Numbered from the stretch's first letter, positions 53,742 to 61,970 are shown. The stretch: 64,000 bases of DNA from Amycolatopsis granulosa (GCF_011758745.1 NZ_JAANOV010000001.1:3720001-3784000); one strand, 5' to 3'. Notes: generated by a model not told the origin, from the letters alone. A program made the numbers and translations.

Positions 53742-54594
53742 GCTGCGCGTGCCGCACGAACCGCGCCACGTCCCGGGAGGTCGCCGTGGCCGCCCACACG
53801 ACGTGCAGCTCGCTGGGGGACAGCCCGGTCACCCGCGCGACGGCGATGCCGGTGAGCGGCAGCTCCGGCAGCATCGTGGCGGGCACGAAACCGACCGCCT
53901 GACCGAGCCGGACCGCCCCCGCGTACTCCGCGCCGTTGCGCACCCACGGACCCGGCCGCCACTCGTACTCCGCGAGGTCGGTGCCCGTCCAGTACGCGGT
54001 CTCCGCCGCGGAGGAGTCCCGCCACCGCGGGAACGCCTCGCCCGCCAGCTCGGCCCGGTCGATCTTGTCCAGCCCGGCCAGCGGGTGCGTGCCGGGCAGC
54101 AGCGCGACCCGCTCGTCGACGCGGACCGGGTCGCTGTCCAGGCCGCGGGCGTCGAACGGGACGCGCAGCAGACCCACGTCGGCCGCGCCCGTGCGCAGCT
54201 CGTCGGCCTGCACCGGCCAGTCGGCCACCGCCGCCACCGCGGCCGGTTCGTGCTGCTCGTTGTAGGAGTCGACGAGCCGCTGGAGCGTGTCCACGTCGCA
54301 GGCTCGCGCCGTCACCCGGAGCCGGGGACCGTCCTGGCCGAGCCGGGCCACGCGGGTGATCGCCGCGCGGGCGTGCTCGTCGATCCCGCGGCCCTCCTCG
54401 GCGAGCAGGTGCCCCGCGGCGGTGAGCTCCGCGCCCTGGCGCCCGCGGGTGAACAACGCCGTGCCCACCTCGTCCTCCAGCGCCCGGATCGCGCGGGACA
54501 GCGCCGGCTGGGTCATCCCGAGGCGCTGCGCGGCGGCGGTGAAGGTGCCCTCCGCCGCGACGGCGAGGAAGTACCGCAGGTGCTTCAGATCCAC
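53728..54594 (-). CDS. LysR-family transcriptional regulator
   Basis: The protein has 288 residues from GTG 54594. Winged helix LRYFLAVAAEGTFTAAAQRL... PALSRAIRALEDEVGTALF at 5-60, then a periplasmic-binding-protein-like sensor domain (about 90-288). Divergent from an SDR gene over 86 bases containing a LysR-type dyad, the standard arrangement in which a LysR protein controls its divergent neighbour. Confidence 0.93.
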   Translation of the reverse strand: MDLKHLRYFLAVAAEGTFTAAAQRLGMTQPALSRAIRALEDEVGTALFTRGRQGAELTAAGHLLAEEGRGIDEHARAAITRVARLGQDGPRLRVTARACDVDTLQRLVDSYNEQHEPAAVAAVADWPVQADELRTGAADVGLLRVPFDARGLDSDPVRVDERVALLPGTHPLAGLDKIDRAELAGEAFPRWRDSSAAETAYWTGTDLAEYEWRPGPWVRNGAEYAGAVRLGQAVGFVPATMLPELPLTGIAVARVTGLSPSELHVVWAATATSRDVARFVRHAQLTGA

Positions 54595-54605
54595 TCCGAC
54601 AGGCT

Positions 54606-54626
54606 GCCATGCCGGGCGGGCATGGC
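54606..54626. promoter_or_regulatory. LysR-type operator
   Basis: GCCATGCC-GGGCG-GGCATGGC is a perfect dyad with 8-bp arms containing the T-N11-A core of LysR sites, 11 bases before the regulator's start and about 55 before the SDR gene. Confidence 0.7.
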
Positions 54627-54680
54627 GGCATGTTCGCGCGGCTTTGGACGGATTCCCGCCAGTCGGCTGGAGTGGAAGCC

Positions 54681-55511
54681 ATGACACAGAAGGCAATCGT
54701 GACGGCAGGAACCCGCGGGCTCGGATTCGCGGTGGCGCGGGAACTGTCCCGGCGCGACTACGAGGTGACGATCATCGGACGCGACGCGGAACGCGGGAAG
54801 GAGGCCGCGGGGGAGATCGGCGCCCGGTTCGTCCAGGCCGATCTCTCGGTGCTGGCCGAGGTGCGCGCGCTCGGCCGACGGCTGGCCGACGAGGGGCCGT
54901 GGCAGCTGCTGGTGAACAACGTCGGCGGAATGTGGTCGGCGCGGTGGGAGACCGCGGACGGTATCGAGGCGAGCTTCGCGGTCAACCACCTGTCCCCGCT
55001 GCTGCTCACCGAGGCGCTGCTCGACGCGCTGCGGGCGGGCGGCCCGAGCCGGATCGTGGACGTCACGTCGTCGTCGATCCAGGCCGCGCTGCTCGTCGGC
55101 ACGCCGACCTACCGGGAGGTCGAGGAGCCCGGCGAGTACTACGGCATGGCGGTGTCCGGGCGCGCCAAGCTCGCGCACCTGGCCTACAACCGGGAACTGG
55201 CCGAGCGGTTGCGCGGCAGCGGCGTCGCGGTGCTCGCGGCCGATCCCGGCCCCGCGGCGACGCCGAACGCGGCCGAGATGACGCCGGAGATCCTGCCGCC
55301 GGCGCTGCGGCCGCAGTGGGAGCAGATCCGCGAGGCGTGCCGGCGGCCGATCGCCGAGGCGGCGCGCTCGATCGTGTTCGCCGCGACCGAGCCGCTGGAG
55401 AGCGGACTGGTGATCGGCCCGGACTGCACCCCGTCGACGGAGCTGACAGCCGCGCTGACCGGCGAGCTGACCGCGGCGGCCCGCGCGCTCACCGAGCGGG
55501 TGCTGGGCTAG
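54681..55511 (+). CDS. Short-chain dehydrogenase/reductase, catalytic Tyr replaced by Ser
   Basis: The protein has 276 residues from ATG 54681. Rossmann motif TAGTRGLGFAVA, LVNNVGGMWSARW and the catalytic-serine block IVDVTSSS are present. At the YxxxK site the sequence reads VSGRAKLAHL: the lysine is kept but the residue four before it is Ser (TCC) instead of Tyr (TAC would be one change). Probable regulation by the divergent LysR. Substrate unknown; activity may be altered or lost. Confidence 0.9.
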   Translation: MTQKAIVTAGTRGLGFAVARELSRRDYEVTIIGRDAERGKEAAGEIGARFVQADLSVLAEVRALGRRLADEGPWQLLVNNVGGMWSARWETADGIEASFAVNHLSPLLLTEALLDALRAGGPSRIVDVTSSSIQAALLVGTPTYREVEEPGEYYGMAVSGRAKLAHLAYNRELAERLRGSGVAVLAADPGPAATPNAAEMTPEILPPALRPQWEQIREACRRPIAEAARSIVFAATEPLESGLVIGPDCTPSTELTAALTGELTAAARALTERVLG

Positions 55512-55545
55512 GAAACAGAACCCAGTGCTCATCGAACCAGTGCTT

Positions 55546-55587
55546 ACCGGATCCGGCCGCTCGGGGGGCGTGACGGCCGGATCCGGT
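55546..55587. terminator. Terminator-like hairpin after SDR gene
   Basis: ACCGGATCCGGCCG (55546-55559) and CGGCCGGATCCGGT (55574-55587) are perfect reverse complements with a 14-base loop. Upstream, CCAGTGCT occurs twice in 25 bases. From here to 55709 I see no gene. Confidence 0.7.
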
Positions 55588-55709
55588 ATGCCCGGACGAC
55601 TGGTGGAGGCACGGTGGCGCCCGTGCGACCGCAGTCCTGTGATGAGAGGGGAGAAGTGGCCCCACGGGACGCGTGGAACCTTCACATTCACCGGATCGGG
55701 TGGTGGCGA

Positions 55710-55838
55710 TCAGTAGGTCTTGATCGCCATGCCCTGGTTGGCCACGACGGCCACGAGGTGGTCGCCACCGGCCGCGGCGTGCTCACCGGCCAGCACGTAG
55801 GCACCGGCGCCGGAGATCAGGACGTTCGTGTTCGGCAT
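55710..55838 (-). pseudogene. Remnant of an FAD-dependent monooxygenase (internally deleted)
   Basis: A 42-codon reading frame from ATG 55838 to TGA 55710 begins MPNTNVLISGAG, the normal start of the FAD/NAD-binding domain of PHBH-type monooxygenases, then jumps after AG to AYVLAGEHAAAGGDH. That block is normally found some 300 residues later (LVGAYVLAGELAAAGGDH), near the end of the FAD domain. The last 15 residues are not recognisable. It looks like a deletion joining two Gly-Ala-rich points, leaving an in-frame scar. Family assignment rests on memory of the motifs. Confidence 0.7.
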
Positions 55839-55885
55839 GCTCCGGCCGTGCCCGGCGCGGCTGACCGGCGGCTGGCAGCACGATG

Positions 55886-56698
55886 TCAGCCACCGAGCAG
55901 GGCTGTCAGCGCGGGAAGGGCGGGGTAGGGCAGGGACACCCCGCGGCCGTGCCGGACCTCCGGCTCACGCGGGTTGATGCGGATCAGCGCGCCGGTCGCG
56001 GCGGAGGCCAGTTCGGCGTAGCGGCGCACGGTCGGCACCGCGCGGCCGGCGCCCACCTCGACGACGACCGCCCGCCGGTTCGCGCGGCGCCACTCGTCGA
56101 GCGTGCGCATCTGCGCGTCGGTGCGTTCGGACAGCCAGTCGAAGTCGCCGAACATCAGGATGTTCGGCCGGGCAGGTGCACCGCAGTCCGGGCACGACGG
56201 CAGCGGTGGGCGGGCGCGCATGGTCGATTCGTCGATGTCCAGGGACAACTCACCGGCGGGCCAGATGGCCGGGCCGCACGGGATCGTGCACTGGAGGTGG
56301 TGGATGGAGCCGTGCGCCTCGGCGACCAGCCCGAACCCGGCCGCCTGGAACTGCCCGTCCACGTTGGACGTGAACACCGCGGCGCCGCCGGGGAGCCCGG
56401 ATCCGAACCGCAGCAGCAGCCCGAACCCGGCGTGCGGTGCGGTGCGCCGGTACAGATCGAGCCGATGACCGTAGAAACCCCAGGCCAGTTCCGGATCCTC
56501 GGCGAAGTGCCGTGGGTCGGCCAGCTCGGCGAAGCTCAGCCCGAGCCGGGCGTAGGGCGGGTAGGCCCGCCAGAACCCCTCGTCGCCGCGGAAGTCCGGC
56601 AGCCCCGAGTCGACACCCATGCCGGCGCCCGCGCAGACCAGGAGCGCGGATGCGCCGGCGAGCATCTCGGCGGCCTCGGCCAGGCCGTCACCGGTCAT
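55886..56698 (-). CDS. Sir2-family (sirtuin-like) NAD-dependent protein
   Basis: The protein has 270 residues from ATG 56698, overlapping the monooxygenase stop by one base (TGATG). The sirtuin NAD loop is present as CAGAGMGVDSGLPDFRG; the TQNID equivalent is altered to TSNVDGQF; the catalytic His is in EAHGSIHH; zinc cysteines appear as QCTIPC and SCPDCG. It may be a deacylase or use NAD differently given the changed TxNxD motif. Co-transcribed with the MhuD-like gene. Confidence 0.87.
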   Translation of the reverse strand: MTGDGLAEAAEMLAGASALLVCAGAGMGVDSGLPDFRGDEGFWRAYPPYARLGLSFAELADPRHFAEDPELAWGFYGHRLDLYRRTAPHAGFGLLLRFGSGLPGGAAVFTSNVDGQFQAAGFGLVAEAHGSIHHLQCTIPCGPAIWPAGELSLDIDESTMRARPPLPSCPDCGAPARPNILMFGDFDWLSERTDAQMRTLDEWRRANRRAVVVEVGAGRAVPTVRRYAELASAATGALIRINPREPEVRHGRGVSLPYPALPALTALLGG

Positions 56699-56994
56699 CA
56701 GTCGAGCGGGACGACCTCGAACTCCAGCAGGTTCGCCCCGCTGGCCACCGGACGCGAGCTCTGCCCGGCGTGCGCCTCCTTGGCCGCGCCACCGGCCCAC
56801 GCCTGGTACGCCTCCTCGGACTCCCACTTCGTGTAGACGAAGTAGCGGTTGTCCCCGGCGACCGGGCGCAGCAGCTCGAAGCCGAGGAAGCCGGGCTGCC
56901 CGTCCACCGAGTGGGCGCGGTTGGCGAACCGCTTCTCCAGTTCGGGGCCGGCGCCTTCGGGGACCTCGATCGCGTTGATCTTCACGACTGCCAT
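56698..56994 (-). CDS. mhuD: Haem-degrading monooxygenase (MhuD/IsdG type)
   Basis: The protein has 98 residues from ATG 56994. An antibiotic-biosynthesis-monooxygenase fold with near-identical blocks to mycobacterial MhuD (VVKINAIEVP-GAGPELEKRF; PGFLGF-LLRPV; ASLLEFEVV-like end). The three residues needed by MhuD are all here: N7, W66 and H75, the haem ligand. It degrades haem to release iron without CO. It lies in the mycobacterial-type order mhuD-hydrolase-mutY and shares an operon with the Sir2-like gene. No iron box was seen in the 58-base upstream gap. Confidence 0.92.
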   Translation of the reverse strand: MAVVKINAIEVPEGAGPELEKRFANRAHSVDGQPGFLGFELLRPVAGDNRYFVYTKWESEEAYQAWAGGAAKEAHAGQSSRPVASGANLLEFEVVPLD

Positions 56995-57052
56995 GACCTC
57001 AGCCTACCGAGCGGCCCCGGCGCGCCCGCCGCAGTCGCTATGGTGGACCGTA

Positions 57053-58456
57053 ATGGGGATCACAGATGACGAACGCACACTGGCCCGGGGGCTCGCCGCG
57101 GACCTGCGGAGGATCGTTCAGGCGGCCGCTCTCGTCGTCGACGAGGACAGTCCGGCGGAGGAGCTGATCGGCCGGATCGCGGGATACCTCGGTGTCGGGT
57201 TCCGCCAGGTCGTGCTGGTCGCGCAGGAGTTCCCGCCGTGGGAACACGCGAACGTCCACCGCGGGGTGGCGGCCTACCTCGCCGAACGCGGCGGCGATCC
57301 GGACTGGTTCGGCATCACCGGGGCGAACCGGACGAACGAGGAACTGACCGGGATGCTGACGGCGGCGCGGCGGCACGGCGCGTACGAACTCGGCGCGGTC
57401 GACATGGCGACCGTCGCGGTCGGACCGGAGGAGGCCGTCGAGGTCATCCAGTTCGGCCTGGTCGTGACCACCGCCCCGGACGGTGCGCCGGTGATCGTCG
57501 CGCTGCGCGGGCCGAACGTGCAGCACGGGCCGCTGGCGGTGTCGCGCGTCGAGGTCCTGGCCCGCGACCACGCCACCGCGGGTGTGGTGCGCGACCGCAT
57601 CGAGCAGCTCACCCGTGCGCACGACGTGCTGCGCGGGAAGGTCCTGGCGTTCGGCAGCAGCGAGTACCGGGGCAACGAGCTGCTGACGTTCCTGCCGCGG
57701 CCGGCGCTGACCGCCGAGCAGGTGGTGCTGCCCCCGGGCGTGCTGCCGACCATCGAGGACCACATCGTCGGCATCGCCGAGCACGCCGACCGGCTGCGGG
57801 CCGCTGGTCAGCACCTCAAGCGCGGGCTGCTGCTGCACGGCCCGCCGGGCACCGGCAAGACGCACACCGTGCGGTACCTGATGAGCCGGCTGTCCGGCAG
57901 CACAGTGATCATCCTGACCGGCGCGGCGATGCGGTTCATCAGCAAGGCGGCCGAGCTGGCCCGGCGGTTGCAGCCGTCGATCCTGGTGGTCGAGGACGTC
58001 GACCTGGTCGCCGAGGACCGCACCACGCCCCACGGTGGCGGCCCCCTGCTGTTCAGCCTGCTCGACGCGATGGACGGGATCGGGGCGGACGCGGACGTCA
58101 CGTTCGTGTTGACGACCAACCGGCCGGAGGCTCTGGAGGCGGCGTTGCGGGACCGGCCCGGGCGGGTCGATCTCGCCGTGGAGATCCCGCGACCGGACGC
58201 CGAGGGGCGGCGGAAGCTGCTGGAGCTGTACGCGCGCGGCGTGGATCTGCGGGCCGACCTGGAGCCGGTGATCGCCGAGACGGAGGGCGTGACGGCGTCG
58301 TTCATCAAGGAGCTGCTGCGCCGGGCGGTGCTGCACGAGGTGCGGGCCGGCGCGGACGGCGAGCGGTTGCGGGTGGGCGGGGAAGCGCTGTCGGTCGCGT
58401 TGCGGGACATGCAGGATTCACGGAACTCGCTGACCAGGTCGTTGCTCGGCAGCTGA
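57053..58456 (+). CDS. AAA+ ATPase with N-terminal accessory domain
   Basis: The protein has 467 residues from ATG 57053; TATGGT about 14 bases upstream suggests a near-leaderless promoter. Residues 1-235 have no recognised family. Residues about 245-440 are an AAA core: [22 protein letters not shown] (Asp-Glu of Walker B read as Glu-Asp), LTTNRPEALEAALRDRPGRVD with the arginine finger, and a C-terminal helical lid. It resembles FtsH/Cdc48-type single-ring unfoldases but lacks any protease domain. Partner unknown. The hydrolase gene begins 4 bases after its stop. Confidence 0.88.
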   Translation: MGITDDERTLARGLAADLRRIVQAAALVVDEDSPAEELIGRIAGYLGVGFRQVVLVAQEFPPWEHANVHRGVAAYLAERGGDPDWFGITGANRTNEELTGMLTAARRHGAYELGAVDMATVAVGPEEAVEVIQFGLVVTTAPDGAPVIVALRGPNVQHGPLAVSRVEVLARDHATAGVVRDRIEQLTRAHDVLRGKVLAFGSSEYRGNELLTFLPRPALTAEQVVLPPGVLPTIEDHIVGIAEHADRLRAAGQHLKRGLLLHGPPGTGKTHTVRYLMSRLSGSTVIILTGAAMRFISKAAELARRLQPSILVVEDVDLVAEDRTTPHGGGPLLFSLLDAMDGIGADADVTFVLTTNRPEALEAALRDRPGRVDLAVEIPRPDAEGRRKLLELYARGVDLRADLEPVIAETEGVTASFIKELLRRAVLHEVRAGADGERLRVGGEALSVALRDMQDSRNSLTRSLLGS

Positions 58457-58460
58457 TTGA

Positions 58461-59219
58461 ATGACGCGCGTGAGCGTGGTCGACTTCGGTGGCGGCGGCC
58501 GCCCGATCGTGGTGATGCACGGGCTGATGGGCCGGGCACGCACGTGGTGGCGGGTGGCGCAGTGGCTGCGCCGGTACGGACACGTGGTCGGCTTCGACGC
58601 ACGCGGGCACGGGCGGGGGCCGCGCGGCGGGCCGTGGACGACGGAACAGTTCGTCGCCGACGCCGCCGCGCTCGTGCGGTCACTGGGGGAGCCGGCGGTG
58701 CTGATCGGTCATTCGATGGGCGGCCTGCACGCGTGGTCCCTGGCGGCGACGCACCCCGAGCTGGTGCGCGCGGTCGTGGTGGAGGACATGGCGCCGGACC
58801 ACCGCGGCCGGACGGTCGACACGTGGCGCGGGTACTTCGAGTCGTGGCCGGTGCCGTTCCAGTCGCTGGCGCACGTGCGTGACTTCTTCGGTGACGCGGG
58901 CGAGTACTTCACCGAGTGCGTGGAGGAACGCTCCGACGGCTACCACCTGATCGCCGCCCTGGACGACCTGTACGAGATCGCGTCGGAGTGGGGGCGGCGG
59001 GACTTCTGGTCGGTGGTGGAGTCCGTGCGGTGCCCGATGCTCGTCATCGAGGCTGAACACACCTTCATGCCCGCCGGGCAGCAGGCGGAGATGGCCGAGC
59101 GGGCACCCGAGGGCCGGCACCTCGTGGCGCCGGGAGCGAGCCACGTCGTGCACGACTCGGCGCCGCAGTTCTACCGGGGCGCGGTCGAGGCGTTCCTGTC
59201 GGAGCTGCTGGGCCGGTAA
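58461..59219 (+). CDS. Alpha/beta hydrolase
   Basis: The protein has 252 residues from ATG 58461. Nucleophile elbow GHSMGG with Ser, oxyanion HG in VMHGLMG, acid in VIEAEHTF, and final His in GASHVVHD. Cytosolic serine hydrolase of unknown substrate. Recalled mycobacterial counterpart is Rv3591c, which lies between mhuD and mutY as here. Its stop codon is inside the loop of a terminator hairpin. Confidence 0.9.
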   Translation: MTRVSVVDFGGGGRPIVVMHGLMGRARTWWRVAQWLRRYGHVVGFDARGHGRGPRGGPWTTEQFVADAAALVRSLGEPAVLIGHSMGGLHAWSLAATHPELVRAVVVEDMAPDHRGRTVDTWRGYFESWPVPFQSLAHVRDFFGDAGEYFTECVEERSDGYHLIAALDDLYEIASEWGRRDFWSVVESVRCPMLVIEAEHTFMPAGQQAEMAERAPEGRHLVAPGASHVVHDSAPQFYRGAVEAFLSELLGR

Positions 59220-59230
59220 TCCGGCCCAGC
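59207..59230. terminator. Terminator hairpin containing the stop codon
   Basis: GCTGGGCCGG and CCGGCCCAGC form a perfect 10-bp stem whose loop is TAAT; TAA (59217-59219) is the hydrolase stop. It can serve both the hydrolase and the convergent mutY. Confidence 0.8.
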
Positions 59231-59269
59231 ACCGCCGGGATGACACCCGGGCCACTCCCGCGGGCGTCG

Positions 59270-60148
59270 CTACGCGTGTTCTCCGGGCAGGGCGAAGCGG
59301 CCGTCGGTGGTTTGTTCCACGAGACCGTCGACCAGGAGGGAGTCCAGGCAGCGGTCCCGCTGGCCGTTGTCGGACCAGACCACGTCCAGGCTGGACTTGA
59401 GCACCGGACCGGGAGTGCCCCGCAGCACGTCGAGCAGCAGGCCGCGCACGTGCCGGTCCGTTCCGGCGTACTTCTGCGTCGCCTTCGGCGGCCCGCTGTA
59501 GGCCGGGCGGCCGGCCTTCTGCCAGGCGCACTCCGCGTACAACGGGCAGTCCGCGCACCTCGGCGACCGGGCCGTGCACACCACGGCGCCCAGTTCCATC
59601 AACGCCGCGGAGAACCGCGCCGCGCGGTTCTCCGCGCGCGGGAGCATCACCTCGACGTCGGCCATGTCCCGCGAAGTGGACGGCGGGCCCGCGTCGCCCG
59701 CACCGTGGACCGCGCGCGCCACCACGCGCCGCACGTTCGTGTCCACCACCGGTGCCCGCTTGCCGTACGCGAACGCCGCCACGGCGCGCGCCGTGTACGC
59801 GCCGATCCCGGGCAACGCCAGCAGGGTGTCCACATCGGACGGCACCACGTCGCCGTGCTCCGCGGCGATGGCCGTCGCCGCGGCGTGCAGCCGCAACGCG
59901 CGGCGCGGGTAGCCGAGCTTGCCCCACGCCCGCAGCACCTCACCCTGGCTCGCCGCCGCCAGTGCGGAGGGCACCGGCCACCGCGCCATCCACTCGTGCC
60001 AGATCGGTTCGACTCGCGCGACCGGCGTCTGCTGCAGCATGATCTCGCTGACCAGCACACCCCACGCGGTGCACTCCGGACGCCGCCACGGCAGGTCACG
60101 GGCGCACGAGTCGAACCAGTCGATCAGCAGTTCGGGGTCGATGGGCAC
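59270..60148 (-). CDS. mutY: A/G-specific adenine glycosylase
   Basis: Removes adenine opposite 8-oxoguanine. The protein has 292 residues from ATG 60148. Motifs: EIMLQQT, helix-hairpin-helix LPGIGAYTARAV, catalytic Asp in VVDTNVRRV, and the iron-sulfur cysteines C-x6-C-x2-C-x5-C in CTARSPRCADCPLYAEC. The C-terminal NUDIX-like recognition domain appears reduced, as is common in actinobacteria. It follows the carbonic anhydrase gene by 9 bases in the same operon. Confidence 0.95.
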   Translation of the reverse strand: MPIDPELLIDWFDSCARDLPWRRPECTAWGVLVSEIMLQQTPVARVEPIWHEWMARWPVPSALAAASQGEVLRAWGKLGYPRRALRLHAAATAIAAEHGDVVPSDVDTLLALPGIGAYTARAVAAFAYGKRAPVVDTNVRRVVARAVHGAGDAGPPSTSRDMADVEVMLPRAENRAARFSAALMELGAVVCTARSPRCADCPLYAECAWQKAGRPAYSGPPKATQKYAGTDRHVRGLLLDVLRGTPGPVLKSSLDVVWSDNGQRDRCLDSLLVDGLVEQTTDGRFALPGEHA

Positions 60149-60157
60149 GCGCCCAGG

Positions 60158-60652
60158 TTAGTTGCCGGTCACCTCGGTGACCTTGCCGGTGTGCACGTCG
60201 TACACGAACCCGCGCACCTTGTCCGTGTGCGGGAGGTACGGGCTCCGCTGCACGCGCCGCACCTGCCGGCGAACGCTGTCCTCGACATCGCCGAACGCCT
60301 CGACGGACCAGGTCGGCCGGACGCCGCACTCCGACTCCAGCTCGTCCTTGAAGCCGTCCTCGGTGACCGTCGAGACGCCGCACGCGGTGTGCTGCATGAT
60401 CAGCACCTCCTCGGTGCCCAGCTTGCGCTGGGACAGCGCGAGCGACCGGATCACGTCGTCGGTCACCACGCCGCCACCGTTGCGCAGGACGTGCGCCTCG
60501 CCCTCGGCGAGCCCGAACACCTCCGGCACGCGGATGCGGGCGTCCATGCAGGTGAGGATCGCGACCTTCAGCGCGGGCCGCGCGTCCGACCGGTCGCCGA
60601 CGGTCTCGGGGTGCTCCTGGTTGCGCTGGAGCAGGGTGTCGATTGCGGTCAC
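60158..60652 (-). CDS. Beta-class carbonic anhydrase
   Basis: The protein has 164 residues from GTG 60652 with GGGAGG 6 bases upstream. Zinc ligands and catalytic dyad: TCMDARI (Cys, Asp-Arg) and QHTACGV (His, Cys); RNGGGVVTDDVIRSL is the family block. Interconverts CO2 and bicarbonate. Mycobacterial counterpart recalled as Rv3588c. With the gamma-type gene at 16.8 kb the window encodes two unrelated carbonic anhydrase folds. Confidence 0.93.
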   Translation of the reverse strand: MTAIDTLLQRNQEHPETVGDRSDARPALKVAILTCMDARIRVPEVFGLAEGEAHVLRNGGGVVTDDVIRSLALSQRKLGTEEVLIMQHTACGVSTVTEDGFKDELESECGVRPTWSVEAFGDVEDSVRRQVRRVQRSPYLPHTDKVRGFVYDVHTGKVTEVTGN

Positions 60653-60719
60653 ATGTGCCTCCCGGGATCGGTTCGGGAACAATTCCACCGGGCGCCCGAA
60701 CACCGCGCAATGAGCAGGA

Positions 60720-61820
60720 TCACGGTCCGAACCAGTGCTGCTCCATGGTGCGCGGTGGCGCGGACGTGGTGCCGATCCGCAGCTGCGTGGTGAGCGTGAT
60801 GATCCGCGGCTTCACGTGATCGCCGGAGGACAGCAGCAGCTTCCCCGCTGCCCGGCCCTTCTCCAGCACCGGCTGGTGCACGGTGGTCAGCCCGGCGCGT
60901 TCGGCCTCGGCGATGCCGTCGAACCCGGTGACCGTCAGGTCCGCCGGCACCCGCAGGCCGCGCCGGTGCGCCTCGGCGAGCGCGCCAAGCGCGAGGATGT
61001 CCGAGGTGCAGATCACCGCGGTGACCTGGGGATGGGTGTCGAGCAGCTGGCGGGCCGCGGTGGCGCCGTCGTCCACGTTGTGCTCGAAGCGCTCCACCAC
61101 CGGCACGGTCGACCAGTCGACGCCGACCTTGCCGAACGCCTTCGCCAGTGCCTCCAGCCGGGCGCGCTGCACGTGGAAGTGCGCGCTGCGCTGCCGGTCG
61201 AGGTAGGCGAAGCCGTCGTTGCGGTCCCGCGCGAGCCGCATGCACAGCACGCCGACCTGGCGGTGCCCGAGCCCGATGATGTGCTCGGCCAGCGCGGTGA
61301 CGGCCGTGGTGTCGTCGGGGCCGACGCGGTCCACACCCTCGATGCGCGGCTGGTCGATGATCACGGTCGGCACCGGGCGTGCCAGCACGGCACCCAGGTG
61401 CGGGTCGTCGTCCGGCACGGAGTAGACGACGAACCCGTCGACCCCCGCCCGGTGCACGGCCACCACGTCGTCGCGGCCGGGGCTGGCCGGTACCAGGTGC
61501 AGCCCGACCCCGGCGTCCTCGCAGGCCAGTGCGAGACCTTCGAGCACGCCGATCGCGGCCGGGTCGCGGAAGGCGTACGACAGGTTCTCGGTGAGCAGCA
61601 GGCCGACGGCGCCGGCCTTGCGGGTGCGCAGCGACCGCGCCACCGGGTCCGGACCGGGATATCCCAGGCGGCGAGCGGTTTCCAGCACGCGCTTGCGCAG
61701 TTCGGGTGACAGCTGGTCCGGGCGGTTGTAGGCATTGGACACGGTGGTCCGCGACACGCCGAGCTCCGCGGCGAGCGACGCCAACGTCGCCTGTCGCCTC
61801 ATGCGCATAGGACGCCCCAT
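60720..61820 (-). CDS. LacI-family transcriptional regulator
   Basis: The protein has 366 residues from ATG 61820 (ATG 61808 and 61802 also possible). Helix-turn-helix ATLASLAAELGVSRTTVSNAYN plus hinge RKRVLETARRLGYPG; sugar-binding-like periplasmic fold with GFVVYSV, TSDILALGAL and LTVTGFDGI. It reads away from the metal transporter genes; the shared 197-base region carries a CG-centred dyad it could bind. Confidence 0.92.
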   Translation of the reverse strand: MGRPMRMRRQATLASLAAELGVSRTTVSNAYNRPDQLSPELRKRVLETARRLGYPGPDPVARSLRTRKAGAVGLLLTENLSYAFRDPAAIGVLEGLALACEDAGVGLHLVPASPGRDDVVAVHRAGVDGFVVYSVPDDDPHLGAVLARPVPTVIIDQPRIEGVDRVGPDDTTAVTALAEHIIGLGHRQVGVLCMRLARDRNDGFAYLDRQRSAHFHVQRARLEALAKAFGKVGVDWSTVPVVERFEHNVDDGATAARQLLDTHPQVTAVICTSDILALGALAEAHRRGLRVPADLTVTGFDGIAEAERAGLTTVHQPVLEKGRAAGKLLLSSGDHVKPRIITLTTQLRIGTTSAPPRTMEQHWFGP

Positions 61821-61954
61821 GAGGGAACCGTAACGGTTCAGAACGAAGTCGTGAAGTCGAACGCCGTCCGTGCGTCGTGCGCCACTGCGCAACGTCACGT
61901 TCAGACGCCCGTAACCGAGGGGGTGAGATCGTCACCCGTTGGGGTAAGGTGAAC

Positions 61955-61970
61955 TCGAAAACCGTTTCCA
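61955..61970. promoter_or_regulatory. Candidate operator (LacI type or Zur box)
   Basis: TCGAAAACCGTTTCCA lies 48 bases before the metal-binding lipoprotein gene. The AAAC-CG-TTTC core suits a LacI-family site, whereas the A-rich/T-rich halves also resemble Zur boxes. No other clear site was seen in 61821-62017. Confidence 0.4.

Noticed and set aside
47742-55885. Prophage, integrative element or transposon
   Set aside because: No integrase, transposase, terminal repeats or att-like duplication of the tRNA were seen; the tRNA-Thr at 11.3 kb has no repeated 3' end nearby.
59240-60793. 517-codon plus-strand frame opposite mutY and the carbonic anhydrase
   Set aside because: Both minus-strand genes have complete catalytic motifs; the plus frame is compositional.
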